Source: Chryseobacterium cucumeris
GTDB lineage: Bacteria; Bacteroidota; Bacteroidia; Flavobacteriales; Weeksellaceae
DNA length: 64,000 bases
Direction of reading: 5' to 3'
Assembly: GCF_016775705.1 (NCBI RefSeq)
Contig: NZ_CP068760.1
Span: forward strand, 2,046,001-2,110,000
A program made the position numbers and the translations under genes. Shown here one piece after another: positions 24,734 through 32,573 of the stretch. Under the pieces are notes generated by a model. That model saw nothing but the letters and a program-made list of their open reading frames with translations. It ran no database searches and was not told where the DNA came from. Within the stretch, counting starts at the first letter, position 1. Each line of letters begins with the position of its first letter.

Positions 24734-24904
24734 GTGAAAAAAATTAAAAAAACAGAAAAAAGATTATCCCTAAACAAAGTTCAAATGTCTAAAATAAAAG
24801 GAGGGATTAGCTCCGGAGGAGGTGATCAAATGCTTTTGAATGGTGGTAATGATACGGTCTTAGACAAAACATTAGATACTCTAGATGTGACAGTAAAAAA
24901 TTAA
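24734..24904 (+). CDS. GG-leader RiPP precursor without cysteine
   Basis: I prefer the GTG at 24734 (56 residues; leader KKIKKTEKRLSLNKVQMSKIKGG-like, typical of Bacteroidota class I lanthipeptide leaders). A longer form from a TTG at 24692 gives 70 residues, and no ATG is available for either. After KIKGG the core is rich in Ser/Thr/Asp and Gly (ISSGGGDQMLLNGGNDTV, then LDKTLDTLDVTVKN) with no Cys at all. Six Ser/Thr could be dehydrated by the downstream LanB-type enzymes. A second GG occurs inside the core. It is followed by a strong terminator. The start choice is uncertain; the gene call is fairly safe. Confidence 0.75.
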   Translation: MKKIKKTEKRLSLNKVQMSKIKGGISSGGGDQMLLNGGNDTVLDKTLDTLDVTVKN

Positions 24905-24922
24905 TGACAATTTTAACATTTT

Positions 24923-24961
24923 ATCAGTAATTTTGAGAAAAATTACTGATTTTTTATTTTT
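24923..24961 (+). terminator. strong intrinsic terminator between precursor and S15 hydrolase gene
   Basis: ATCAGTAATTTT and AAAATTACTGAT form a perfect 12-bp stem with a GAGA loop, followed by a T-rich tract (one A interrupts it) running up to the next start codon. Transcripts reaching the enzyme genes would have to read through it or start elsewhere. Confidence 0.88.
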
Positions 24962-27187
24962 ATGAAGTACCTGTTAGCCCTATCTTTTTTCATTACATTC
25001 AATATTTCTTTTTCTCAGAAAATAAGTATTAAACATTTTAATGAATACAATATTGAAAAACTGCAGCCTTTAATTTCTTATTTAAATTCTGAAATACAAA
25101 AGAATTATAAAGAAAAAGACAAGGCGGTAAAGTATGATAATCTTTTCAGAGTAAGTATGGCAGCACAAAACTATGATACTGCTTTAAGTCAGCTAGATTC
25201 AGTACGCAGTGTTTACAGAAAAAGTAATCCCATTATTTCTTACGCCATGGGAACACAGTATGAAATTTACATAAATGCTCAAAAAAATAAAAATTCGCAC
25301 AAAAATTTTCAGGAAAAATATAAAGAAGAATTTCTCAAAAAATATGAAAGTCTGGCTATAAAAACACAGATCATACTTCCCCGCTATTTCAATGGTGATA
25401 CCGAGAAAACAAAAAAGGAAATTCTGGCTACTCTTAAAAATGATTTTGAGAACAAAGACAGCGTAGATCTGAAAAAAGCTTTACAACTATGCAGAAGTTA
25501 TAACTCATATATAACAGGACCTACATTTGATATTGCTAAAAATTATTTAAAAGAACTCGACTCCAGGAACTTTGAGGTAAAAGACAGTTTATTAATCAAT
25601 AATGAAATTAGTATAAGGGTTGTTTTAAATAAAAAAATAGCTAGTCCGGAATCTACCATCCTGGTCAATTCCATCTATCCTGATGCAGAAGATGCGAATG
25701 ATCAAAAAGTACAGGCAAGCTATGGTTATCATTCTGTTTACATATATCCCAGAGGAAAATATACGAGTAACGCTGCCATAGAACCTTTTGAGCATGAGCA
25801 GGAAGATATTAATAAGGTCATTGACTGGATTACAAAACAGCCCTGGAGCAATGGCAAAGTAGGAATGATCGGAGGCAGTTATCTGGGATTCAGCCAATGG
25901 GCAGCAGCTAAAAATGTTCATCCGGCTCTAAAAACTATTATTCCACAGGCCTCTGTAGGAATTGGCGTAGTAGATTTCCCCATGAATAATAACATCTTTG
26001 CCTCCTATTCTCTTCGTTGGATTAACTATGTTACCAATAATAAAATGCTTGATGCGGGATTCAAAGATGAGGATCATTGGAATTCTGTTTTTAAAAAATG
26101 GTATGAAGGTGGTGAGGCATTTAACAAGTTGGATTCTATTGCCGGTAAAAAAAATATCATATTTCAGCGCTGGTTAAAGCATCCGGCATTTGACAGCTAT
26201 TGGCAGAAAATGATTCCTTACAAAAAGGAATATTCTAATATCAACATCCCGGTTTTAACCATTACGGGATATTATGATTCTGATCAGCTGGGAGCGTTAT
26301 ACTATTTCAGAAATCACTATAAATACAACAAAAACGCTAATCATTATTTGATTATCGGGCCCTATGATCATTCGGGAGCTCAGGGTTATATCAAAAATAA
26401 TCTAAAAGGATATACTATTGATTCTGAAGCCAATATGGATATCGCAAATATAACAATGGAATGGTTTGATTATATTCTGAAGGGTAAATTAAAACCAGCT
26501 TTCTTAAAAGATAAAATTAATTATCAGGTAATGGGAACCAATGAATGGAAAAGTACCTCCGGCATTGATGATTTTGATAAAAATAAATTAAAATTCTATA
26601 TCACAAACCAACATCAGCTTTCTCTAGCAAAAGATAAAGATAAAGACTTCACACCACTTACGGTAGATTTAAAAGATCGTACCAATGCAGATGAGCTTTT
26701 TAAGCAAAAAGATAATGTGCTGGATAGTAAAATTTACAGTCCAGACGCCGTTGTATTTTCATCAGGGCCATTTGAAAAACCGGTGGAATTTACAGGAAAT
26801 TTTGTGGGTAATCTGAAATTATCTGTTAATAAAAAGGATGTTGATGTATATATGAAACTTTATGAAAAGACCAAAGAAGATAAATATTTTCTGTTATCCA
26901 CCTATTATGGAAGAGCAAGCTATGCTAAAAGCTCAGAGAAAAGAAAATTGCTGTGTGAGAACAAAGAAACAAGTATAACTGTTACCAACAATGAATTTGT
27001 AAGTAAAAAAATGGAAAAAGGAAGTAAACTGGTTTTAGTATTAGGAGCTATAAAAAATCCACTTATGCAGATAAATTATGGAACAGGAAAAGATGTAAGC
27101 GAAGAAACCATCAAGGATGCTGCAGTTCCTATGGAAATAAAATTTTACAATAACAGCTTTATAGAAATCCCTATTTCACTTAATTAA
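24962..27187 (+). CDS. secreted S15/CocE-type (X-Pro dipeptidyl-peptidase-like) hydrolase
   Basis: The 741-residue protein has a signal peptide (YLLALSFFITFNISFSQ), an N-terminal helical extension (to about 200), an alpha/beta-hydrolase catalytic part and a C-terminal beta domain typical of PepX_C. The nucleophile is in GGSYLGFSQW (Ser306), with Asp439/441 in GYYDSDQLG and His470 in GPYDHSG as the rest of the triad. Family members cleave after proline or hydrolyse acyl and ester bonds. It overlaps the dehydratase gene by 1 nt (TAATG). In this cluster it could trim, mature or destroy the modified peptide outside the cytoplasm. The substrate is unknown; note the core has no Pro. Confidence 0.88.
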   Translation: MKYLLALSFFITFNISFSQKISIKHFNEYNIEKLQPLISYLNSEIQKNYKEKDKAVKYDNLFRVSMAAQNYDTALSQLDSVRSVYRKSNPIISYAMGTQYEIYINAQKNKNSHKNFQEKYKEEFLKKYESLAIKTQIILPRYFNGDTEKTKKEILATLKNDFENKDSVDLKKALQLCRSYNSYITGPTFDIAKNYLKELDSRNFEVKDSLLINNEISIRVVLNKKIASPESTILVNSIYPDAEDANDQKVQASYGYHSVYIYPRGKYTSNAAIEPFEHEQEDINKVIDWITKQPWSNGKVGMIGGSYLGFSQWAAAKNVHPALKTIIPQASVGIGVVDFPMNNNIFASYSLRWINYVTNNKMLDAGFKDEDHWNSVFKKWYEGGEAFNKLDSIAGKKNIIFQRWLKHPAFDSYWQKMIPYKKEYSNINIPVLTITGYYDSDQLGALYYFRNHYKYNKNANHYLIIGPYDHSGAQGYIKNNLKGYTIDSEANMDIANITMEWFDYILKGKLKPAFLKDKINYQVMGTNEWKSTSGIDDFDKNKLKFYITNQHQLSLAKDKDKDFTPLTVDLKDRTNADELFKQKDNVLDSKIYSPDAVVFSSGPFEKPVEFTGNFVGNLKLSVNKKDVDVYMKLYEKTKEDKYFLLSTYYGRASYAKSSEKRKLLCENKETSITVTNNEFVSKKMEKGSKLVLVLGAIKNPLMQINYGTGKDVSEETIKDAAVPMEIKFYNNSFIEIPISLN

Positions 27188-29382
27188 TGCCACGTTTTCC
27201 ATTTCAGTTTTTTGATACATTTGTTGTCAGATCACCTATTTTTTCATACAAAGAATTTCAGGATAATTTCTCTGGTGAAAACTTCGCCAAGGGATCTTTA
27301 GAAAAATATTGCAACCATACAATTTTTAGAGAAGCTATTTATTTAGCTTCTCTTTCCTTATATGATGAGATAGAGAAATTGATGGATCGTGAACATACAA
27401 CGTCTAATTTGCCAAATGAAAAAACAAAGATTTCATTATTAAAATATTATAACCGCTCAAGTACCCGCTGTACCCCATTTGGTTTATTTTCAGGAGTAAG
27501 TACTGGAAAATTTGAAAAAGAGACTCTATTTCCGATATTCTCAGAGCCTACAAAAGTAAGAGATACAAAGCTGGATATGCATTTTTTAGTAGCGCTATCA
27601 GAGCAGCTTCTTTTAATTCCGTCCATTAAAAATAGTATCTCTTTTTTTCCTAACAACAGTATTCATAGGGTTGGAAATAAAATTCGCTTTGTAGAATATG
27701 AAAATACAGGAGGAAAAAGAGATTACATCATTTCTTCCGCTCCCATTTCCAAAGAGTTAGAACTTATACTACAGTTTTCAGAAACGGGTAAAACAATTGA
27801 CCAGCTTGCCACCTCTCTTGTTCATGAAGATATATCCTTTGAAGAAGCCCGGGAATTTATTGATGAGCTTATCGGAAATCAGGTTTTAATAAGTGAAATT
27901 AATCCAACAGTTTCGGGAGGAGATTTTCTGGAACGATTAATTTATATGCTAAACAAAATTGGCAGGCATCAGGAAAAAGATATTTTGGTGGCTATTAAAA
28001 ACAAGATCAGTGAACTTGATTTACATTTTGGAAATACGGCAGAAGCATATTCTGAAATTGAGGAACTCATCAAAAAGCTGAATGTACAATATGAAAAGAA
28101 ATATCTTTTTCAGACAGATCTTTATTTTGAAGATGAAACAAATTTATCCTATCAATGGAAAAAAGAACTGAAGAAAGGAATCTCTTTTCTGAATAAAATT
28201 GCTATTCCTTACAAAGAATCTGCCTTAGAAAAATTCAAAAAAGCCTTTTATGAAAGATTTGATAATGAAGAAGTTCCATTATCTTATGCTTTAGATCCGG
28301 AAATAGGAATTGGCTATTTACAAGATATTCCGGCCAAAGGAGTTCATCCTTATATTGAAGATTTAATCCTGCCCTATTCTAATCAGAAACAAGAAATTCA
28401 GGTAAATCTTAATCCAGTACAAATTATTCTCAATCGTAAATTACAAAAAGCTTATTGGAATAAAGATCATGTAATACATTTAACTGATGATGATTTTAAT
28501 GGTTTTGAGGAACAGTGGAATCAACTGCCAGATACATTGTCCGTTATGGCCGAAATCATTTCAGAAAATCAGCAGGAAAAATTATTTTTAAAATCTGCCG
28601 GTGGAAATGCCGGAAAATTATTGGGCAGATTCTGTTCAGAAAAATCATCTATAAAAGATTTGGTGAAAGCCATTGCTGAAAAAGAACAGGAACTTAATCC
28701 GGACAAAATTTTAGCAGAAATTGTACACTTACCCGAATCCAGAATTGGAAATGTGATCAGAAGACCTTCTATAAGAGAATATGAAATTCCTTATCTGGCG
28801 AGCTCTGCATTAGAAGAAGACAATCAAATTTTTGTGGAAGACTTATACCTGTCCATAAAGAATAACCAGTTATTCCTAAGGTCAAAGAAGCACAATAAAG
28901 AAATTATTCCTCATCTTACGAATGCCCATAATTATTTAAAGAACTCTTTACCTGTCTACCATTTTTTATGCGATTATAATAATCAGAATGTAAAACCTTA
29001 CTTATCATTTAACTGGGGGGGATTATCCCAAATTTATGACTTCCTTCCAAGAGTTGAATATCAAAATATAATTCTGTCTAAAGCACAGTGGAAAATTGAT
29101 CCTGAACAAATTCATTATTTTGATTCTATTCTTCAATCTGGTAAAAGAGATCTTCTGTTTCAAAATATTGAAGAGTGGAGAAAATTAAAACAAATTCCAC
29201 AATGGATACAGTGGGTAAAAGGAGATAATACACTGACGGTCAATCTGAAAAATTACGATTTAATTCAAATGTTTTTATTATCCGTAAAAAATGAGAAACT
29301 AATTTTTATTGAGGAGTTCCTGTATAATGATCAGTCAGATTATATTCATCAATTCGTTTTCTCTCTTTATAAAGATCTATAA
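27187..29382 (+). CDS. lantibiotic dehydratase, glutamylation (N-terminal) protein of split LanB
   Basis: The 731-residue protein matches the Lant_dehydr_N domain, which transfers glutamate from glutamyl-tRNA to Ser/Thr of a leader-bound peptide. The opening DTFVVRSPIFSYKEF and the motif YNRSSTRCTPFGLFSG near residue 90-105 are characteristic. Its length equals the N-terminal two-thirds of NisB, so it is the first half of a split enzyme; the elimination half is the next gene. The 1-nt overlap with the upstream gene suggests translational coupling. Confidence 0.92.
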   Translation: MPRFPFQFFDTFVVRSPIFSYKEFQDNFSGENFAKGSLEKYCNHTIFREAIYLASLSLYDEIEKLMDREHTTSNLPNEKTKISLLKYYNRSSTRCTPFGLFSGVSTGKFEKETLFPIFSEPTKVRDTKLDMHFLVALSEQLLLIPSIKNSISFFPNNSIHRVGNKIRFVEYENTGGKRDYIISSAPISKELELILQFSETGKTIDQLATSLVHEDISFEEAREFIDELIGNQVLISEINPTVSGGDFLERLIYMLNKIGRHQEKDILVAIKNKISELDLHFGNTAEAYSEIEELIKKLNVQYEKKYLFQTDLYFEDETNLSYQWKKELKKGISFLNKIAIPYKESALEKFKKAFYERFDNEEVPLSYALDPEIGIGYLQDIPAKGVHPYIEDLILPYSNQKQEIQVNLNPVQIILNRKLQKAYWNKDHVIHLTDDDFNGFEEQWNQLPDTLSVMAEIISENQQEKLFLKSAGGNAGKLLGRFCSEKSSIKDLVKAIAEKEQELNPDKILAEIVHLPESRIGNVIRRPSIREYEIPYLASSALEEDNQIFVEDLYLSIKNNQLFLRSKKHNKEIIPHLTNAHNYLKNSLPVYHFLCDYNNQNVKPYLSFNWGGLSQIYDFLPRVEYQNIILSKAQWKIDPEQIHYFDSILQSGKRDLLFQNIEEWRKLKQIPQWIQWVKGDNTLTVNLKNYDLIQMFLLSVKNEKLIFIEEFLYNDQSDYIHQFVFSLYKDL

Positions 29383-29387
29383 ATAAG

Positions 29388-30239
29388 ATGATAACCAGAA
29401 AATTTCATCCGGGAAGTGAATGGCTTTATTTCAAAGTTTACACCGGGATCAAAACTTCAGATACTATTTTACAGGAAGTTATAGAACCATTAGTTGAGCA
29501 ATTACAAATTCAAAACCTTATTGATCAATGGTTTTTTATACGATATAACGATCCTAAACCCCACCTGAGAATAAGATTAAACCTTAAAAATATAACTGCC
29601 TGTAGTATGATCCTGGGAATGATCAATTCCTTATTTAAGGACTATCTTGAATCGGGAGAAGTCGCTTCTATCATTATGGATACCTACTCAAGAGAACTTG
29701 AACGTTACGGTGAAAACACGATAGAATACGCGGAAGACTTCTTTTTTAAAAGCAGTCAATTGATTTTAAACTTTCTGGAATACAGTGATGAAGAAAAGAT
29801 CATTACTTCTTTATTTTATATAGATCAAATTTTATCAGCATTCAACCTACCTCCTGAAAAGAAAATAGAGTTTGCGAAGCGTTCTGAAAATGCTTTCAAA
29901 TCAGAATTCAATGCAGATAAGAACTTAAATAATCAGTTAAAGAAAAAGTATAATGAGTTTTATCCTCATTACTTTGAATTTATTACCTCTGAGGAATATG
30001 AAGAAATCAGAAATTTAATAAAAAGTAATATCACTGAAATTGCATTAAAGCCTGAAGAACTTTCAAAATTGGAAAATGACAATGTATTAAAAATAAAACC
30101 AAAAGATTTCTTCAAAAGTATTTTTCATATGCATATTAACCGATTGTTTATTTCCCATCAAAGATTATTCGAGATGGTGGTTTATGATCACTTATTCCGT
30201 CTTTATAAAACAAACAGAGCCTATTCTCTGAAAAAATAA
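29388..30239 (+). CDS. thiopeptide-type elimination protein (SpaB_C), second half of split LanB
   Basis: The 283-residue protein begins EWLYFKVYTGIKTSDTIL and contains WFFIRYNDPKPHLRIRL near residues 47-63, the signature of the SpaB_C/'thiopeptide-type bacteriocin biosynthesis' domain. This domain eliminates the glutamate added by the partner, leaving dehydroalanine or dehydrobutyrine. It follows the partner by 5 nt and ends the cluster. No cyclase (LanC) or other cyclising gene follows; the next feature is a tRNA. Confidence 0.92.
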   Translation: MITRKFHPGSEWLYFKVYTGIKTSDTILQEVIEPLVEQLQIQNLIDQWFFIRYNDPKPHLRIRLNLKNITACSMILGMINSLFKDYLESGEVASIIMDTYSRELERYGENTIEYAEDFFFKSSQLILNFLEYSDEEKIITSLFYIDQILSAFNLPPEKKIEFAKRSENAFKSEFNADKNLNNQLKKKYNEFYPHYFEFITSEEYEEIRNLIKSNITEIALKPEELSKLENDNVLKIKPKDFFKSIFHMHINRLFISHQRLFEMVVYDHLFRLYKTNRAYSLKK

Positions 30240-30260
30240 ATTTGAATTTTGTAAAAAATA

Positions 30261-30296
30261 AACAACCGCTCACATGATGTAAGCGGTTGTTTTTCT
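30261..30296. terminator. terminator after the dehydratase cluster
   Basis: AACAACCGCT and AGCGGTTGTT form a 10-bp stem, followed by TTTTCT on the plus strand. It lies between the last biosynthetic gene and the tRNA, whose 3' end points toward it from the other strand. Confidence 0.8.
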
Positions 30297-30297
30297 G

Positions 30298-30371
30298 TGG
30301 TCCCACCTGGGCTCGAACCAGGGACCACCTGATTATGAGTCAGGTGCTCTAACCAACTGAGCTATAGGACC
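30298..30371 (-). tRNA. tRNA with CAT anticodon (Met or Ile2)
   Basis: A complete cloverleaf is visible on the minus strand: acceptor GGTCCTA/TGGGACC, D-loop with AGTTGGTTAGA, anticodon stem CCTGA/TCAGG with loop CTCATAA, T-arm with GGTTCGAGCC, and discriminator A. The anticodon is CAT, so it is elongator Met or the lysidine-modified Ile2. C4-G69 and C5-G68 pairs favour Ile2, but I cannot be sure. The CCA end is not encoded. Confidence 0.9.
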
Positions 30372-30433
30372 TCAAAACTTGGTTAAATTTTGTGTTTGCA
30401 AAAATAGTAAAATTTCTTTCACTACAAAATTTT

Positions 30434-30832
30434 TTATTGCTTTTCTTGGCAAAGTTCTACCAGCACGCCGTTGGTAGACTTCGGATGAAGGAATACAACT
30501 AATTTGTTATCAGCACCTTCTTTCGGTTCTTCGGAGATAAACTGAAATCCTTCTTTTTTTAACCTTTTTACTTCCTCAAGAATATTTTCAACCCCAAATG
30601 CGAGATGATGGATGCCCTCTCCCTTTTTATCAATAAATTTAGAGATCGGGCTTTCAGGATTACTGGCTTCCAGAAGTTCAATTTTACTTTCTCCTGTTTC
30701 GTAAAAAGAAGTCACCACACCTTCTCTTTCAACCGTTTCTTTTTTATAGGATTCTTTTCCTAATAGTTTTGCAAAAAGTTCATCAGAAACGCCTAAAGAT
30801 TTTACGGCAATACCAATATGTTCTAGCTTCAT
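30434..30832 (-). CDS. mce: methylmalonyl-CoA epimerase
   Basis: The 132-residue VOC protein starts LEHIGIAVKSLGVSDELFAKL, with His5 as a cobalt/metal ligand. It carries GEGIHHLAFGVENI in the middle and VFLHPKSTNGVLVELCQ at the end, which supplies the second His and Glu. It converts (S)- to (R)-methylmalonyl-CoA between propionate or branched-chain breakdown and the mutase. It is divergent from rbfA and probably monocistronic. No mutase gene is nearby. Confidence 0.92.
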   Translation of the reverse strand: MKLEHIGIAVKSLGVSDELFAKLLGKESYKKETVEREGVVTSFYETGESKIELLEASNPESPISKFIDKKGEGIHHLAFGVENILEEVKRLKKEGFQFISEEPKEGADNKLVVFLHPKSTNGVLVELCQEKQ

Positions 30833-30909
30833 AAATAGTAATCAATATAATTAAATCGTAAATTTGATACTACAGTTGAATTTCAAAGTATCAATTCAAA
30901 CAAAAGTAC

Positions 30910-30917
30910 TAAATTTG
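30910..30917 (+). promoter_or_regulatory. -7 promoter element of rbfA
   Basis: TAAATTTG matches the TAnnTTTG consensus and lies 8 nt before the rbfA start codon. The leader would be very short, and no well-spaced -33 box is visible. Confidence 0.4.
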
Positions 30918-30925
30918 CAGAAATT

Positions 30926-31285
30926 ATGGAAAGTAACAGACAAAGAAAAGTAGCACAGATCATTCAGGAAGACTTCGCGGAGCTTTTCCGCAAACAGGCT
31001 GCAGAAAGCAAACAGAGCATATTGGTATCTGTTTCAGATGTAAAAGTAACTGCCGACTTAGGAATTGCCAAAATTTATTTAAGCATTTTTCCACAGGAAT
31101 TCCGTACCGCTGTGATGAAGGAAATTGAAGAAAACAAACCTCAATACAGAAATTTCATTGGCCAGAAAATGGCAAAGCAGGTGCGTATTATTCCACAACT
31201 TAACTTTTACCTGGATACCGCTCTTGATGATGTTGAAAGACTGGAAAGAGAATTAAGAGGCGAAGGCGACAATCCTGTTTTATAG
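30926..31285 (+). CDS. rbfA: 30S ribosome-binding factor A
   Basis: The 119-residue protein has the RbfA KH-like layout: an N-terminal helix ending with RKVAQIIQEDFAELF, the strand VSDVKVTADLGIAKIYLSIF and the C-terminal FYLDTALDDVERLERELRG. RbfA binds immature 16S rRNA during 30S maturation and is needed for cold adaptation. It is followed after 3 nt by the LolC/E-like permease gene, so the two are co-transcribed. Confidence 0.93.
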   Translation: MESNRQRKVAQIIQEDFAELFRKQAAESKQSILVSVSDVKVTADLGIAKIYLSIFPQEFRTAVMKEIEENKPQYRNFIGQKMAKQVRIIPQLNFYLDTALDDVERLERELRGEGDNPVL

Positions 31286-31288
31286 ATC

Positions 31289-32494
31289 TTGAAGAATATT
31301 GCATTTTACATAGCATCCAGATACCTTTTGGCTAAAAAAGGAAGTACTGCCGTTACGTTCATTACGTGGCTGGCCGTAGGTGCCATGACGGTTGCTGTGG
31401 CTGCAATGTTCGTCATTATTTCGGTATTTTCAGGACTTGAAGACCTGAATAAAGACCTCATTTCCAATCTTCATGCTGATCTTACTTTAAAAAGCACTTC
31501 CGGAAAAACAATTAAAAATCTGGATAATGTCACAAAAACTCTCATCAGCAACAAAGAAATCAGCAGTTTCTCCCGTGTTATTGAAGAAAAAGTTTACATC
31601 AGCTTCAATGGAAAGGGTGACATTGCCTATTTAAGGGGGGTAGATTCTGCCTATGTAAAGGTAAATCCTATCAATAAAGAGGTATTCTACGGAACCTATC
31701 CAAGTTTCAGATACTCCAATGAGGTATTGATGGAGAACAGTCTGGATAACAGACTTTCAATTCCTGTAGATTCTTCCAATCATTATGCAACAGTCTTCAT
31801 GCCCAAACCGGGAACAGGGATTATTACCAAAGAAGAAGACATCTATAATAAAAGAGATATTCTGGTAACGGGTGTTTTCCCCGGAAAAGATCAGCTGGAC
31901 AATTATATCGTTTCTCCAATTGAGCTTACGGAAGAATTACTTAGTCTTCCTAAAAATTCGGCTTACCAGATTGTTATTAAATTGAAAAATCCGGAAAATG
32001 CAGATGCAGTAAAACAAAGTCTGCTTTCTTCACTGGGAAAAAATATTGAGATCAAAACCAAGGAAGAAGAGAATGCTGCTTTCTGGAAAATGATCAACAC
32101 TGAAAAGCTTTTTATTTACCTGATCTTTGCATTGGTTATCTTTATTACCACCTTTAATCTTGCCGGAGCCATTATCATCCTTCAGCTTGATAAAAAAGAG
32201 CAGGCAAAATCATTGATATCACTCGGCTTTCCTTTAAGCCATTTAAGAATGACCTATTTCTACACCGGACTCCTGATTGTTATTTCCGGAGTAATTACCG
32301 GATTAATTTTTGGAACAGCACTTTGCTATTTCCAGCTTTACACAGAATTCTTCAGAGCCAATGAGGTTCTGCCATTCCCGGTAAAAATTGTAGGAAAGAA
32401 CTATCTTATTGTAGCCCTTACGGCTTCCTTATTTGGAATCACTATTTCTTGGTTCTTTTCAAAAATCAGCAAAGAATATATTACTAAAAACTAA
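31289..32494 (+). CDS. LolC/LolE-like ABC transporter permease (FtsX family)
   Basis: The 401-residue protein starts with TTG (3 nt after rbfA) and has an N-terminal membrane segment (FITWLAVGAMTVAVAAMFVIISVFSGL region), a large periplasmic domain (about 50-270) and three C-terminal membrane segments (LFIYLIFALVIFITTFNL, LLIVISGVITGLIFGTAL, YLIVALTASLFGITISW). This is the FtsX/MacB/LolC-E permease layout, used to extract lipoproteins or exert mechanical force across the envelope. The ATPase partner LolD is not in the window. Assignment to lipoprotein release is by family resemblance. Confidence 0.87.
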   Translation: MKNIAFYIASRYLLAKKGSTAVTFITWLAVGAMTVAVAAMFVIISVFSGLEDLNKDLISNLHADLTLKSTSGKTIKNLDNVTKTLISNKEISSFSRVIEEKVYISFNGKGDIAYLRGVDSAYVKVNPINKEVFYGTYPSFRYSNEVLMENSLDNRLSIPVDSSNHYATVFMPKPGTGIITKEEDIYNKRDILVTGVFPGKDQLDNYIVSPIELTEELLSLPKNSAYQIVIKLKNPENADAVKQSLLSSLGKNIEIKTKEEENAAFWKMINTEKLFIYLIFALVIFITTFNLAGAIIILQLDKKEQAKSLISLGFPLSHLRMTYFYTGLLIVISGVITGLIFGTALCYFQLYTEFFRANEVLPFPVKIVGKNYLIVALTASLFGITISWFFSKISKEYITKN

Positions 32495-32530
32495 TATTTT
32501 AAGTTTATATATTACACACAATTAATATAC

Positions 32531-32556
32531 TTGGGCTTCATTTTTTCGTACCTTTA
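32531..32556 (+). promoter_or_regulatory. possible promoter of the endonuclease gene
   Basis: TTG (32531-32533) and TACCTTTA (32549-32556, one mismatch to TAnnTTTG) are separated by 15 nt, slightly short. They lie 17 nt before the ATG. Confidence 0.35.
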
Positions 32557-32573
32557 CGCCCCAATTTTAAAAA

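Noticed and set aside
29388..30297. Search for a LanC cyclase next to the split dehydratase
   Set aside because: No Zn-ligand motif or long ORF of LanC size occurs between the elimination protein and the tRNA; the space holds only a terminator.
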